NCBI RefSeq assembly: GCF_022539315.1
Contig: NC_066313.1
Coordinates: 72,233,934-72,297,933, forward strand
Direction of reading: 5' to 3'
Length of the DNA stretch: 64,000 bases
DNA from: Serinus canaria
Lineage: Eukaryota > Chordata > Aves > Passeriformes > Fringillidae
Both the position numbers and the translations under genes were made by a program. The notes under the pieces are model-generated. The model was not told the origin of the DNA. It ran no database searches and was given only the letters and a program-made list of their open reading frames with translations. Below are positions 14,151 to 27,236 of this stretch, in pieces. The stretch's first letter is position 1. Every line of letters starts with the position of its first letter.

Positions 14151-16239
14151 TTGATTTGCATTATCTGCCAGATAGAAGAGAAAAAGATGCCTTTCTTGCT
14201 GTTTGTAGAGAGTCAGATTACCAGTTTCTGAGGGCAGTCTCTCATCTCAAGAAGGATAGTCATCCATCAGCGGTCATACTGGTTTGAGAAGTCTTGTTGA
14301 ACCACTGAGAGCAATACATAAGAGTCTCAGGAAAGAACAGGATGATCCTCTGTCTCTGCTGTAAATGTCATCTCACTAAGACCCACTAATAAAAAGAGGA
14401 AGGAAATTACTTCTCAGAACATTCCTGAAATATTAAATATGCACAAGCTGCCCATATGAACTTCTGGTCACAAAAGAGAATAGCAGGGCACTTACAAGAG
14501 TCTTCAGAGACTGAGAAGTTCCCTGCAGTGCATCTTCCTCTTGTTTTCACAGTCTATTATTTGCTAGTTTGGAAATATAATCATTCCTGCTTGCATGAGA
14601 TTTGAGAAGGGAGTTTTTTATTGCTTTAAAGACAGATGGCTTTCATGGTTATGGAGAAAGGTTTTACATCTTTTGTATATCCTGTGTTCAGGGTAATAGT
14701 CTGTGTTCAAGAGCGGGGATTATAACTCATCCCTCAGGATTAAAGTAGGCCTAATTTCCATGGCTTTCTTTTAAAAAAACATATCATTGGAACTAAAATG
14801 AAAATTTTCTCCCCTTGGATGGTTACAGCAGATCGGTGCTCTTGGTTTTCCTTCTCCTGTCCCATTCTTCATAGACTCCAGTGAAGAAAAGAGCTGTGGT
14901 TTTGTCACTGCTAGGAAAGTAGCCAGCTCAGAAAATAGTTTAATATTTTAATTATTTAATAGTTTAATATTTGATCTTGTCAAACTGGATTTGGAAAGGA
15001 ATTAAAAGGCATTGGTAAATTGAGTGGAGAATAGGGATGCTACTTCCAGTCTTCAACAGACAGTACACGATTTGTATTTCTTTTCCCTCTTGTACCACTT
15101 TTATCTGTTTGATCTCTATTAGTAGAGGGTGACAGAGCCTTGTGAGGAGTTTTGAAACTATGTACAATATTCAGAAGTTAAATGAAAGGTACACAGGAGG
15201 AAGAAAATACTAATGTGCCCTCAACATTACAGGAGGAAGATTGCCCAGAACTGAACGTTTGCTGCATCAGCATTACTAACTGCACAGGTCTCAAGAGGTC
15301 TCAAGAAATACCAGACTGCAGGCCAAGTAATGCAGTGTGGCTCATCTCCACACCACTTAGGACTTCTTTCTAGAGCAGGATGACCACGTCCTTTTCATGT
15401 ACTGCTTGGCTGTGTGTGCACTCTTGATTTTACAGGGAATTTTTTAAATGCACTTTTTAGTCTGCAATAATAGGAAGGCTGCACTGCAGCTACCAAAATA
15501 AACCCAAGGTACTTTGCTATAGGCCATGGGGTGTCAGAAAGATAAAGAGAATGGGAAGCTTTAAGGAGCAATATTGAAAAAGTGTGGAGAGTGCTGAAGC
15601 TTACACAGTTTCAGCTGTGCTGTTTTTTCAGAGTGGTCCCTGTAGTAAGCCTGTCTATAGAACCACACAAGAACTCTTGGAAAGAACTAGTAGGAGTGAT
15701 CTGAAACAAATCTGGAGTAAGCTATTATTGTATGTCTAGTGGTAAGTATGCATAAATAAAAGAAGATGCATACACATTTATTTCATGTGACTACTAGGTC
15801 AATATTAAACTAAGTGACATCAAAAAGAAATGGAACATGACGTCGAATTTGCAGAGGCAAATTTTTGATCATCTGTACAGGTTGTATATTTTTTTTACGA
15901 GTTCATTACTTTTACCAGAAATTTATTCTATGATATAGATTGCATTCATGTAGTGGAAGTTAGATGAATACATAATAAAAAACATTTTATCTACTTGCAA
16001 GAAAATAATCTCTGGGCAAGTAAACCTCTGGAGCAAACAGAGTTTGGTCCAATTTTCTACAACGGCAATTCAGATGCAGCTCTTCCAAGACAACAATATG
16101 GAAGTTATAAGTAAATTTGTAACTGAGATAAGATGTACATGTGAAATAGCAAAACTAATGATGATTGGTATAATAGAGTGGATTGATGAGCTTGTCACCA
16201 TCAGCTCCCACAATATAAAATGGAGAGAGGCACTTTTTT

Positions 16240-19200
16240 GGCATGATTCATCATGCCCACGTAAATATTTTCGCATGATTCATTTTCCCATAAACATCTG
16301 AAATATGTCAGATGAATCATACCTTAAACATCCCATAAGTTTCTTCTTTTTCTTCTGAGAAAAAGAGAATATGGTATTTAGCTGAGGTGGTAGCTGGGAT
16401 GAATCACTACCCTGTATACTTATGTGACAGCTGTGATAAACAGATGTGATCTTTACCTGCTGTCTTGAGGATTTTGAGTTTGGCGTTGTCATTATTTAGT
16501 GAATATCAACTGCTTTCATCAGTATTGACATGCATGCATTCAAGGGTACATATGAACTGGACAGTATAAAATTGAAAGCTCTGTAATGAACCTTTTACTT
16601 TGTATAACAGAGGTGAAATGTGTTTTAATAGATGATATCACAGTATATCACTCCAGGGGCGTAAATCAGATTCTCATGCAGATCCATTGAAAAGAGGAGG
16701 AAAGGGCAAAATGTTCCCACATGTCCTGTCAGGATCCCCTAGAAGCAGTTAGTTTTGTTCAAGCCCATCTATCACCCATGTTGATCAGTCTATTATCAGG
16801 TAAAGGACCCCTGTGTACAGCTAGGGAGCAGCATTTGGAAGATGTAAGCATGCTCACTTCAGAATTGTTTTCCACATGGTTTTACATTGATTAGTTTCTT
16901 TTATAAATATACACATTCTGAAGCGCCCTAGTACTTGTCTTTAGATTTCTAGATGTAGCAAAAGACTGAAAATGGTGACTGTTTTATTTTTTGTTAAACA
17001 AAAAAGGAGGAGACTAGAGCATTTTAGACTTCTTAGCCTAATTTCAATTATTAGGAATAAAAAGATGAATTATTTAGAAGCTAAAAACAAGAACATACCA
17101 AACAATAACAATGAAGCTGTATTTACTGGTAACAAGTTGGGTTAAACTAATCTAATTTCCATGTAGGGAAATGGATCCAAAATGTGGGTATGTGAAAAGT
17201 ACAGGTGTTAAGTCAACTGGCTTTCCTAAGTCTCTTTATGATCTTCAACGTGGCATTCACATAAGTAATTTGGGAATGATCTTGATTAAATTACCACTAA
17301 ACAGATGCTAAAGATTTTGTAAATGTTAATTTGATTGGTTAGCAAGTGTTCACAGTCAGACTAGAAAAAGGCACTTCAGATGTAGTTCTTAGGCAAGTAC
17401 AGACAGCATTTTCATTCCTGTGTTGAATGGTGAAATATTCAGTGTGCTCTCAATGAGGGAAGGCAGCAAGAGCTCTTTCATAGGGTGGAAAATAGAGCTA
17501 GAATTCAAAATGGGGACATATGTGGATTCTGCACTGAGGCAGGAATAAGATTGAGTTGAAGACTGAAGAAGGACTGGCTCAGCAGTTTTTCTGTTGAAAT
17601 AATGTATAAAGCTTAGTGTTTCCCAGAGTAAACATGACTTAGAGAAACCATGCAATTCTGAAGTAGTTTAACATAACATTTTTATAGCAGCTAGTCAGAC
17701 AGAGCTGAATTTGGAACTCCTAAACATCCAGCTTGTCCACTTAAACACATAATATGGGCAATTTAGACTTCTCTTTGGTAGTAATTAGAATTAAGGAGGG
17801 GGTGGAATGTACCCCCCTTATGACTGAAAGAAGATTGATCCTTTTAATAAAAAGAAGAGGAAAGATTTTTAACAGTTTTCAGGAGTAAGATTCATCTCCC
17901 AGTTTCTCTGATCTAATCACCCTCTTTCTCCGAATAAATAGAGGAGAAAAGCAGTGTGATTCATCTTATTTCCATGTGGACCTCTAAACTAGGTCAGATG
18001 AATCATGCCATCATCCTCTCTACTGGTAGCTGAGATGTGGACAAATCTGCTTTGGAGATGTATTTGGTATGTAGAGATGTCTACTGTCAATTGCAGAGGA
18101 TCTAGTCTGAAATAACTAAGAGGAGGAATTAGAAAATAATTTGTTCTCATTGGTAAAAGCAAATGAGGGTATGGTGAAGCTCTGGAATAATTTTCTTGAA
18201 GGTTGTGGCTTCTCTGTTAATGTGCATATTTTAAGGATAGTTTGGATGAAAATGTTAAAATATAAGGTCATAAATCAAGTTGAACCTGTTCTGGGTTTAA
18301 TGGATGGATTAGAACCCATCTCAAGTGCCTTCTAGCCCTGTGTTTCTACATGGTTTCATTCTTTAGTGATAGATCTTCCAGTCCTGTCTAATCTAGGATA
18401 CAGAACTGTAAAGGGAGTGGAGAGGTAATGATCCAGTTTTGAGTGATGCCAGAAGTGCATACCCCCTGTCACATTGCACAATGGGGCAAATCACACGATG
18501 GGGTAGAAGTTACTGTGGGCTTGTAGTTTGGAAGAGACATGTATTTCCATCAGCTAATATCTCCAGCTCCTTCCTGGAAAGCACTGCATGCCTTGAGAAT
18601 GTGTGAGTGAGCAGTGCTTGCACGACAGGGCTTAGCAGAGTGTCTGCAAACAGTGCTGGGGTGAAAGCAGGTAAAGCTATACTGTGAAAGTAGATAATGC
18701 ACTGACTATACTCATAATCTTTCTGAAATGAAACAAAGTAGCATCATTTAAAAAGGCAAATTATCTTTTGTGTATTTGAAAGGAACTTGGTGAAGTCTAA
18801 AAAGCATTAAGATATAAATTTTAAGAGAATAATTTCATTATATTCAGCCCATACTCAACCTATATTTATGTAATTACACAGTAAGAAATTGATATGCATT
18901 TAAATCTAACATTGGTTGTTCTCTGGTTCATTGAGCGAGCTCTGACTGAATACTAATAGTCATAAAAAGGCATAATGCAAAACAAAACCAGAAAATAATA
19001 GGTGGGATAATAATCTCATTAAAAATGTATAAGTGTATTGGTATTTAAAAACAGGATTTAACAATTTTCAGAGTAGTCTGCTTCTTGAAAATGTGTGTAA
19101 ACTATTGGAAGAAATCCAGACTAAACTAAGAAATCTAGGGTTTGACTTCTTCCCTGTTGCCATGAGGTCAGAGAGCTGGACTGAGAAATCAGATGGGAGA

Positions 19201-20531
19201 TCCTTTGTTCTGCTGCCTCAGCAGAGGGAGGGCTCGGAGGTTCATGGCATGCAGGAGACAGAAGGGGTCTCAGAGGGACCTAAAGAATTCTTCTGTTCTC
19301 TCATTCTAAGTGCCAAAGCTACTAGCAACTATGGATCATTTAACATGTATTTTTTTATCCTTATTTTCTAAAGAATGAGTCATTAGTTGGTGTAGAAATC
19401 AATTGTATTAAAATCAGGATTCATACTGGATAAGGAAGGATGAATTGAAGTAGAGTGAGCTGTTCCATATCAATATTTGATTTTAAGATGTTATCATCAA
19501 AAGCAGCTGCACAGAATATTCCAGTCCTAAAGTTTATTGCTCCTGAATCTTCCATGAAAAGCACGGATGTTTGTTTAAGAAATGCAGACTTTTTTCATAT
19601 TTTTCTTTTTTTTTTCCTCAGTAAATTTCAAGTTGAGCAAAGTAAATTAAAAGATAATAAATGCATCTAATCCCTTACCAAGCTGTCTGGAAGATCTTTG
19701 AAACCCATTACATGTATTCATATGTCAACTAAACAATCTCCTCAAATTCTTTTCACTGACTAGTCTGATAATTTTTAGTGTGGAATTCCTCAGACTATCA
19801 GATGCAGGAATTCATCAAATCTTAATCAACACTTAGAAAAAAACTCTGAGATTAAATATGCAGTGATACAAAATGAATATATTTACTTCTTTGATGTGCA
19901 AGAAATGTTGATCTTGGTGTTGCACGTGCTAGAACCTGATTAACATTTCACTTTAATTTGTATAAAGCCCCCCCCCATCTTACTGAAGATGAGTGAGTAT
20001 TGTCACCATAAAACTGGGAAAGTTGGAAAAAATAAATAGAAAGTCAGGTTTTAAACAGGAAGACAAAAGCTTCATCTGATGTCAGTCATCATTGTAGCTT
20101 TATGGAAATCTTTCTGAGGTTGCTCTTTCTTTTCAAGTGCAATTTCTCTGTGACTCCCAAATAATTAATTCCTATAAAGGTAACATGTATAGACATAATG
20201 CTCCACCAGCTCCCTGGAACCAACCATATATTTCATTCTAAGAAAAGCAGATTACAGGTGTGAAGAGGGAAAAAAGATTTGCATAAATACACAAGAACTT
20301 GGTAATTTATCTACCATTAAGACCACTTTATAGATGCATGAGCATCTCAGCTCTTTATTTGCATAAATTGCAATACTGAATTATGTTTAAGGACACTTCC
20401 CTTAAAACCAGTTCCCTACAAAAATCTTAGGGCTTCAATGTCACATCCCTTTATAGTACAAGTGAGAGGAACAAACAGTTCCAGTAAGCACTTCATCTCA
20501 GTCTAAAGTAGTCAGAAAGATGAATCATGCC
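16240..20531. repeat. Clustered copies of the 13-mer GATGAATCATGCC
   Basis: Exact copies lie at 16240-16252 (minus), 17997-18009 (plus) and 20519-20531 (plus). Near copies lie at 16273-16284 (minus), 16311-16323 (plus, one change) and 16398-16406 (core only). The reverse strand core is TGATTCAT, which fits the PBX-HOX composite consensus TGATTNAT. Confidence 0.7.
18141..18350 (+). mobile_element. Old CR1 LINE 3' fragment
   Basis: In order: CTGGAATAATTTTCTTGAAGG, GTGGCTTCTCTGTTAATG, TGGATTAGAACCCATCTCAAG and CCTTCTAGCCCTGTGTTTCTA. This is the layout of the last 200 bp of an older CR1 type, in which a protein end (WNNLPEGCG-like) leads to a 'tagatgacctc...ccagccctatgtttctatga' tail. Strongly diverged. 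Confidence 0.6.
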
Positions 20532-21510
20532 TTAGAAGTGCTTCTTAACTCTCATATATATAGTTTGAAAATTATGTGAAATTAATTTATCCTTCTAATC
20601 CATTAATTTTCTGGCCCTTCTATCTCAACATCATCCTGGTATAAATTCTTAATAATACCATTTTCATACATCTGAGATGACTTGCTGTCCTTATTTATTA
20701 CAGCAAATGTGTAAAAATGGTTATCTGAAATCAGTATCAATTTAATGTCCTTTTGCGAACCATGCACAGCAGTTTACATCAAATTATTTCCAAACAATTT
20801 TGTTATAAGATACCAGTTTTAAAGCTCTGATTCCCTGGAGTGCCCCGCTTGCAACTCTGAGCATATTTTGTTCCATGGCAGTAAGCAATCTATTCAGAAT
20901 TCAGAAATATTTCCTCTGGAAAAGCATTGCCTGGAGAGCAGTGCAAAATCAGAGAGAACATAAGCAGAATTCAAATAAAAAATGGAATAAAAAATGGCTT
21001 GGTCGAGCTCTATTAATTGCTAGTTATTTCTTCTCCTGGCACCATAGAAAACAATCTGCTCATGTTGCTTCCAAAATGACAAGATGAATGGTTCCATAGT
21101 CATCACCATTAAAGGGATAACACCAGACTGAAAAGAAAAGAAAAGAACAGTGTTGAGAGAAAAGTGGAATCACTTCTAGATTAAATGATAACCTTGCATT
21201 ATTCATTCATTTTTTCATTCATATGACAGACATTCAATATTAAAATATGATCTGTTGAGGTAAGATGAAATACTTTACATTCCAGTTATGACTTAGGAGT
21301 ATGTTAAATGGCTAATTCAGAGGCTAGATATTTTAAAATCAACAGCAGCAAGTTTCACTGAAAAGTTCAAAATTAATCTTCTGAATCAATTTTGATGATT
21401 TACGTTAAGTCATAAAAATTAAAAACTCCAAAGAACTGGATAAAAAAGAAATTTATTCCAACTTTTTATTGAGAAACAAAACAGAAACAAAAACAAAATT
21501 AAAAAAAAAA

Positions 21511-21612
21511 AACAAACCTACAAAACACCCCCTAGAAAACAAAAAACCCCTAAGAAACAAAAACCAAAACAAAAAACCCCTAAGAAACAAAAAGCCACAA
21601 AAACCCCCAAGC
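21511..21612 (+). repeat. A-rich 30-bp tandem repeat
   Basis: CAAAAAACCCCTAAGAAAC starts at 21540 and again at 21570, with degraded units on each side (AAAACACCCCCTAGAAAAC before, CACAAAAACCCCCAAG after). The antisense 79-codon frame over it is an artefact of this repeat. Confidence 0.85.
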
Positions 21613-24600
21613 AAGTGACAAGATTTGGATGATTGTGTCAAATCACCAGAACTTGAGAAGTCTTTCATTGCAGGGCCGTTTCTCACATGCATAGCTAAGA
21701 AGATGGAGAAGGAAAGGAAAACACACCTAAATTTGTTGATTTAGAAAGCAAATTCTACACAGCAAAATAGTTTGTGTCAGGTTTAGTCAGCAAAAATTAA
21801 CACTGCATGATGATATTAAGTTGATTATAAAACAAGAATGAGAAGTACACTTGCCAATTCAGACTAATGAAAAGATGCAGCACGAAAATGAGTGAAATTC
21901 ATCTTGGCTTTGGACATTTCTCTAAATTCTATGTATTGGTTAACTTGGGAATGAGTTTCTTATGAGTCCTCACAATTTCTTTGGAGGGAAAAAAGAACAC
22001 ATTTTACATATGGATTTGAGACAATTTGCTATTTCATTTCAAAGTGCAGCAGTTCTTTTTAGTGTAAATAATGCTTATAGCCTGAATTATGTATGATTAT
22101 ATATGATTGCTAATTCCTATTAATATTCCAACTTCCGTATGTCCTGATGCCAAAAAAAAAGCACCCCAACACAAGCCCCATCTAAAGAAAAAAAAAACCA
22201 GGATGACTAAACCAAACTCCAAATCACAGGATATGTCAGAAACTCCTTGAGTATATGAATAATATGCCACTGAACACAGAAGAACTTAGGCAATGGTCAA
22301 ACAATTCTAAAACAAGTTTGTTGAATGTTTGTATTTTTCTCAAAAACAGCTAAATTAAATTCAAGACCAGACAAGACCTGGCAAACTCTGAAGTCTGTTA
22401 TGAGTACTTTGAGCTATAAAAGCCTGAGGTGCTTTGCTGTCCTTTGGCAACACAAAGTTGGTTATACTACAGGTTTCATCTATTATACCTGTTTTCTTCC
22501 TGGCTTCATTGGTGGGTCTGCAGTCTGTGAAATGGATTAATTTGAAATATGTGTTAATGAGGAGCAGTTTCAATGAGTCCCAAATCTATTTGATTGGCAC
22601 TTGCTCTATTGATCTCTTTCCTATATAACCTTCACAGGTAATGCCCTAATGAGTTCATTCTTTATAATTCATTTATATGTCTTGAAGACATGATTCTTCC
22701 AGCTCATTTTTCTGATATGGTAAATGATTCAGGGATTTTGCATTAAATCTGTCACTTGCTAAATAGAAATAACTACACTGAATTTCCCACCTATCCATAG
22801 TTCTCTGTTTGATGTATTAAAAAAAAAAAGAATTAATGTAATGCTGTGTGGATTAATTTCTTCTCCACTATTTTTTTCATAACTTTTGAATGCCTATTGC
22901 TTACCTGGCTGTAACTTGCACCTGAGACATTCATTGTGACTCTAGATGCATGCAAGGTACATTTGATTGTGATATAAATCTTTAGAAGAAGGAGTATGAT
23001 GCTCGTGGTTTATTTGTGCTACGCATAAACAGAAGGAAAACCTACAAAATCACCAAACATCTATGGCAGCTGGCAATACTTTCCCATAGAATTTTTTCAA
23101 ATCATAATAAATTTATAACATTGCTAGGTTTTTCAGGTTTGCTTAGATTTAGTTATTGATTCCTGTATATTATGGGCTGACCCTTCCGATAGTCCAGGCT
23201 CATCAATTTTGGATCTCCTCTGGACTGTGAAAGGAAGTCTTGCTAAATGCAATGTCATAAATCAAGGATGGATTTTAACCTGTCTGGTTATAATTCATTG
23301 AGTTCTATATGTTACCCTAAATATGAATTAATTTATAATATGTAATTTAGGCTGGTGAATTATTACCAAATTATAAGACTTCACAACTAGTTGGACCACT
23401 ACTAATCCTGGATTTTTAATTTATGAGACTATGTCTGCATTAAGTACCATATGTGTTTCCAAAGGTAGTGCTAAGCATTTAGAACCATGCAGTGTCTCAT
23501 TTAGGAGATTTATTCAACATTTGTGTAAAGAAGGGGTAAAATTAAAAAAAAAAAATGTAGTTGTTTTACAACAGCGCAGTTCCATAGAAATGTATTTCAA
23601 ATTAATTTTTTAGGGTACCTTTAGTATAAAGACACTTTGCCAAAACTATTACAGATGAGAATTGCAGGGCTGGTTTAAAACCTAATGCAAATTCTATTTC
23701 ATTCTGTGCAGTATTTCCATTAAATCTGATTAATGTCCAGGAATAAAAAACTGGACTCGTTCTCTTTGATCTAGTAAACAAGTAATGTGTATACTTCTGA
23801 TTTTTATTTTAAACCCATTTATCCACTGGTCTAATTGATACCTTGGAACTTTGTAATTTAGAACTCCCCATGGCTCTAAGGAACTGAAAGGCTAAAGGAA
23901 GAGAGCAAACCCTTTAAAGCAATGACCAGATAGTTATTTTTACATCACTTTGTAATCACTTGGTTAAACACACTATTATCAAAAAACAATATTTATATGT
24001 ACTAGTATGAAGTATCAGCTGAAAAAATGCTACACACAAAGCAAACAAGTTCTCATTTACAAATTTCCTAGCCTCGTGTTTTGTCCTTAGTAAATCAGGA
24101 AGAGAAATACTACTGTTCTTTAAAAAAAATGAATTAGTTAAATATTGACAACTCAAATTTGATTTAGGAATGTACAAACAACAGTTTTAACTGTCACCAA
24201 AGAAAAATAAAATTGACATGTCATCTGTGGAAAGACTGGACATTATAAATAATAAGGTTGCACAAAGTATCTATAGGATATTGTATAGCAGCTAATATGA
24301 AGATCTCATAAATTATGGAGATAAGAGACACTGACCTTGAAGATTAAAAAATCATTTGATGACAATAGAAAGAGCTTTTCTAGCTCATCTTAGTTATACT
24401 TAAAATGTATTTTATATGTATTACATTTAGACTGATGGAAAACTCATCGCTTCTTTTATGTTGCTGAGTAATTAATGCTGATTATGTTGGTTTCAGCCCA
24501 TAGATTTAAAAGATAAACAGATTGCTACAGTTTGCAGTATTGAACCAGTATAACTTGACTTGTCACTGAAGTTTCAGAATGTGCTGTAAATGACATAGAT

Positions 24601-26540
24601 TGCCTTCGTAAGGTATTCACAAAAGCTGTTCAATATTAAAAGTAAACATAGGTGTGATTTGCAAAACAAATCTCTGAAATAGCCATGGTTATAAAGTAGA
24701 AAATGTGCCAGGAGAAAAAAAACTATTAACAAATTCTGTAAGAAATCATAAAGTGACAATTAAACAACGTGATGCAGAATTGGAAACACAAGTAGCCAGT
24801 ATCATCACATTCTATTTAGAAAGGCAGAAATAGTCAGTAAATTCTGTAGTTGATTATTGTACTCCTTCATCTGGGGGTTGCTGAGGCACCACCGATATAG
24901 TTCAGTATTGAAGATTTGTTATTGTTTAGATCACATTGCAAAATCTATTGATTGTCCAAATGCAGCATGATTTATGCTTTCAACTAATATTTGTGCACTT
25001 GGTAATAGGATACTGCAGCCATGGATTGTAACAGACATTTAGATCGCAGACTTAATGGTTTCCATCTAGGAAAAGTAATAATAAAAAAAGCTTTCATATT
25101 CTTCACATTTTATTTTTTAAAGCCATCTAAACCAAGAATCAATTTTAGTTAATTTTTTTTTGTCTTTCCTCTTCTGGGCTGCTCCAGGATTTTATATGAA
25201 GGGTTGTCAAGTCTGTGATAACTAGATACCTACAGTTTAGTTCAGTGGTCTCAGCACAGCCATCCAGTACCATTTTAAATGCAAAATGTTTATAAAGAGC
25301 CTACAGATATGGCACAAGACCTGCAGAACACACATGCCATTTTGGACAGGCAAATAAAAAATGGCATCTCCCATTAAAAATGCTATCAAACACTCTTGGG
25401 CAACTAAATAAATTTTCTATAGTAAAGTTTCTAAAGTTTCTTTGAATTCCTTATTTCCCCCAGCAAAAATGAGATGTACTATAGTTAGATATTTAGTAAT
25501 TTAGGGCTATAATTTATTTTCCCATGTTCCTGTGCCTCCATGGGAGCTGGGTGTCCAAACTGCCTGTACAACTGGTTTAGATATCATCCTTGGTTCAGGT
25601 GCCTTAAAGTGGGCATCTTGATCAATTTAATCTGCCCTGTCTGATTTGTTGTGCCTCACTGCCTGCTCCAGAAGGAAATGGGTCTCCCATAGCTCAGGGA
25701 TGAGGTGTGAGGGGCTGGTGGAGGTGTTGGGAGCTGCAGAGCTGGCACTTCTGCATGTTAACTCACAGGATAAAGCCAAGAGGCTTTTCTGTGTCGAATG
25801 GGTCTCCATTGGCGGGAACATAGCCTCCATGAAGGGTACTGACTTTAGGAGTATGACTTCTGAAACAAATTAGTCTCTTTGATTTTTGACATCATAATAT
25901 TTGGCAGTTATGAATGATTAAAGTGAAATTCTCTTAAGGAGAAGTTCACATATGTATGTGACATAGCAATAAAAAAAACCCAAAAGAACCACACAAGTGA
26001 GATGCACTTTCTGACTCTTTACTGTGAGCTGTCAACATTTTTTTTTTACTTGTGTGAATGCTAGAAGAATAGAAAAGAGAACAGCAAATTCAATTTAAGA
26101 GTGGTGTGAAATACAAAACTAAAACTTACAGATAGCAGAGGAATCATTGTGATTTAGAAGCATGTATCTATTTGTTGTGGTGTGTGTCCAGTTCCCAATT
26201 GAGTTATCTTCCCTGTTTTGTATTGTTTTGTGATGATTCCCCTGGTTACAACCCTATACCCAGTTCGATGGTTCAGTCCTGGTTCCCCCTTTCCCTCGAA
26301 TGGTATCCTCCCAGTCTGGGCTCGCTGCCAAGCCCTTGTCTCCACCCCCGTTCCCCTGGCAACTGCCCCTTTCCCCTCCTCCAGAGCCCCGTTCATCTCC
26401 TGAAACCCCCCCATCCTTCCAGAAACTTCTCCCTTCCACAGGGGGTGATTGGGCAGGTGCCCTGAGTCCCTCCTTCGTTCGTGTGTCACTTGTTGCCACC
26501 CCTGTCAGTCATGTTGAATTCCCCTCCTCAGTTTCCCCCG

Positions 26541-26568
26541 ATTGGTTCTTGTACACCCCTTTATATAC
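26541..26568 (+). promoter_or_regulatory. LTR promoter: inverted CCAAT box and TATA box
   Basis: ATTGG at 26541-26545 is followed after about 15 bp by TTTATATAC at 26560-26568. Initiation would be expected near 26590. U3 would then be about 26173-26590. Activity is inferred from motifs only. Confidence 0.6.
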
Positions 26569-26590
26569 TCCTTCTCCCCCTTTTGTCTCG

Positions 26591-26665
26591 CCTTTTCCCG
26601 CCTGGTCGCAGTGGCGTCTTTCCCGCCGACGCAGTGGCGTCTTTTCCCGCCTGGACGCGGTGGAG
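26591..26665 (+). repeat. GC-rich tandem repeat inside the LTR
   Basis: CGCAGTGGCGTCTTTCCCGCC starts at 26607 and again at 26630 (period 23), with a third partial unit ending CGCGGTGG near 26665. It lies just after the predicted start site, in the R region. Confidence 0.75.
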
Positions 26666-26674
26666 GAATGATAC

Positions 26675-26680
26675 ATTAAA
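26675..26680 (+). terminator. LTR poly(A) signal ATTAAA
   Basis: ATTAAA about 107 bp after the TATA box, the position expected for an LTR polyadenylation signal at the end of R. A transcript from upstream could in principle end here, inside GPC5 intron 2. Confidence 0.5.
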
Positions 26681-27194
26681 ACCACTGGGCTACACCGGGC
26701 GTGTCAAGACCCTCTTTTCTCTCGGCTTCTCCGCCTTGCCGCTTCTTTTCGATACTGTTGCTGCTGTCCTGCCGAGGAAGGCGCAGCCCGGACGTCCCTG
26801 ACGGATCTGGGTAGTGCCCCCTTAGCTGCTAGCTGCTGCTGTGCTCCGAGCTAGCCCCGGCCGCCTTCCCCCCCACTCGGACGGGAGGGGAGTGCTTTCG
26901 ACACAGCAGCCGCGGCATCTATTTTTTATTGGAAACAGGACAGACTGAATACAAAGTATATATGATCGTTTCACAAAGCATGCAATTTCAAAATCACTGC
27001 AGTCAGCAAGAATCCTTTCACTAACCTGAACTGAACCAACTTTTATCATAATATAAGGCCCTTTTGTGTAGGCATTTTTTAACTGTGTGATAGCCAGTCT
27101 TGTCTTTTTTACATTTATTCTGGTTTTTCTACTATGCCTTTCAGTCAGTGACTGACCAGCAGACTTCAGATGCTTCAGAAATTGCTTGTGATTT

Positions 27195-27236
27195 GTTTTC
27201 ACACTATTTGACAGACATGTTTTCACACTATTTGAC
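27195..27236 (+). repeat. 18-bp direct repeat, period 24
   Basis: GTTTTCACACTATTTGAC is present exactly at 27195-27212 and 27219-27236, between the solo LTR and GPC5 exon 3. Confidence 0.95.

Larger units (their letters stand above)
26173..26917 (+). mobile_element. Endogenous retrovirus solo LTR with 6-bp target duplication
   Basis: A 745-bp, GC- and CpG-rich block in AT-rich intron. It starts TGTTGTGG and ends GCGGCA, giving TG...CA ends. The hexamer TCTATT flanks it on both sides (26167-26172 and 26918-26923), which is the 6-bp duplication usual for alpha/beta-type (ERVK-like) integration. An inverted CCAAT box (ATTGG, 26541), a TATA box (26560-26568) and ATTAAA (26675) lie in LTR order on the + strand. 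No retroviral gene or primer-binding site follows, so the element is a solo LTR left by recombination. The intact duplication and high CpG suggest a young insertion. Several 60-120-codon frames on both strands are GC-driven chance frames. It lies 1439 bp before GPC5 exon 3 in the same direction. Confidence 0.85.

Noticed and set aside
16044..16301. 85-codon frame overlapping the 13-mer cluster
   Set aside because: No known domain, with an open frame on the other strand. The repeated 13-mers explain the local pattern better.
26154..26801. Overlapping frames on both strands with Pro/Ser-rich or Gly/Arg-rich products
   Set aside because: They lie inside the GC-rich solo LTR. Few stop codons are expected there by base composition, and they do not resemble retroviral proteins.
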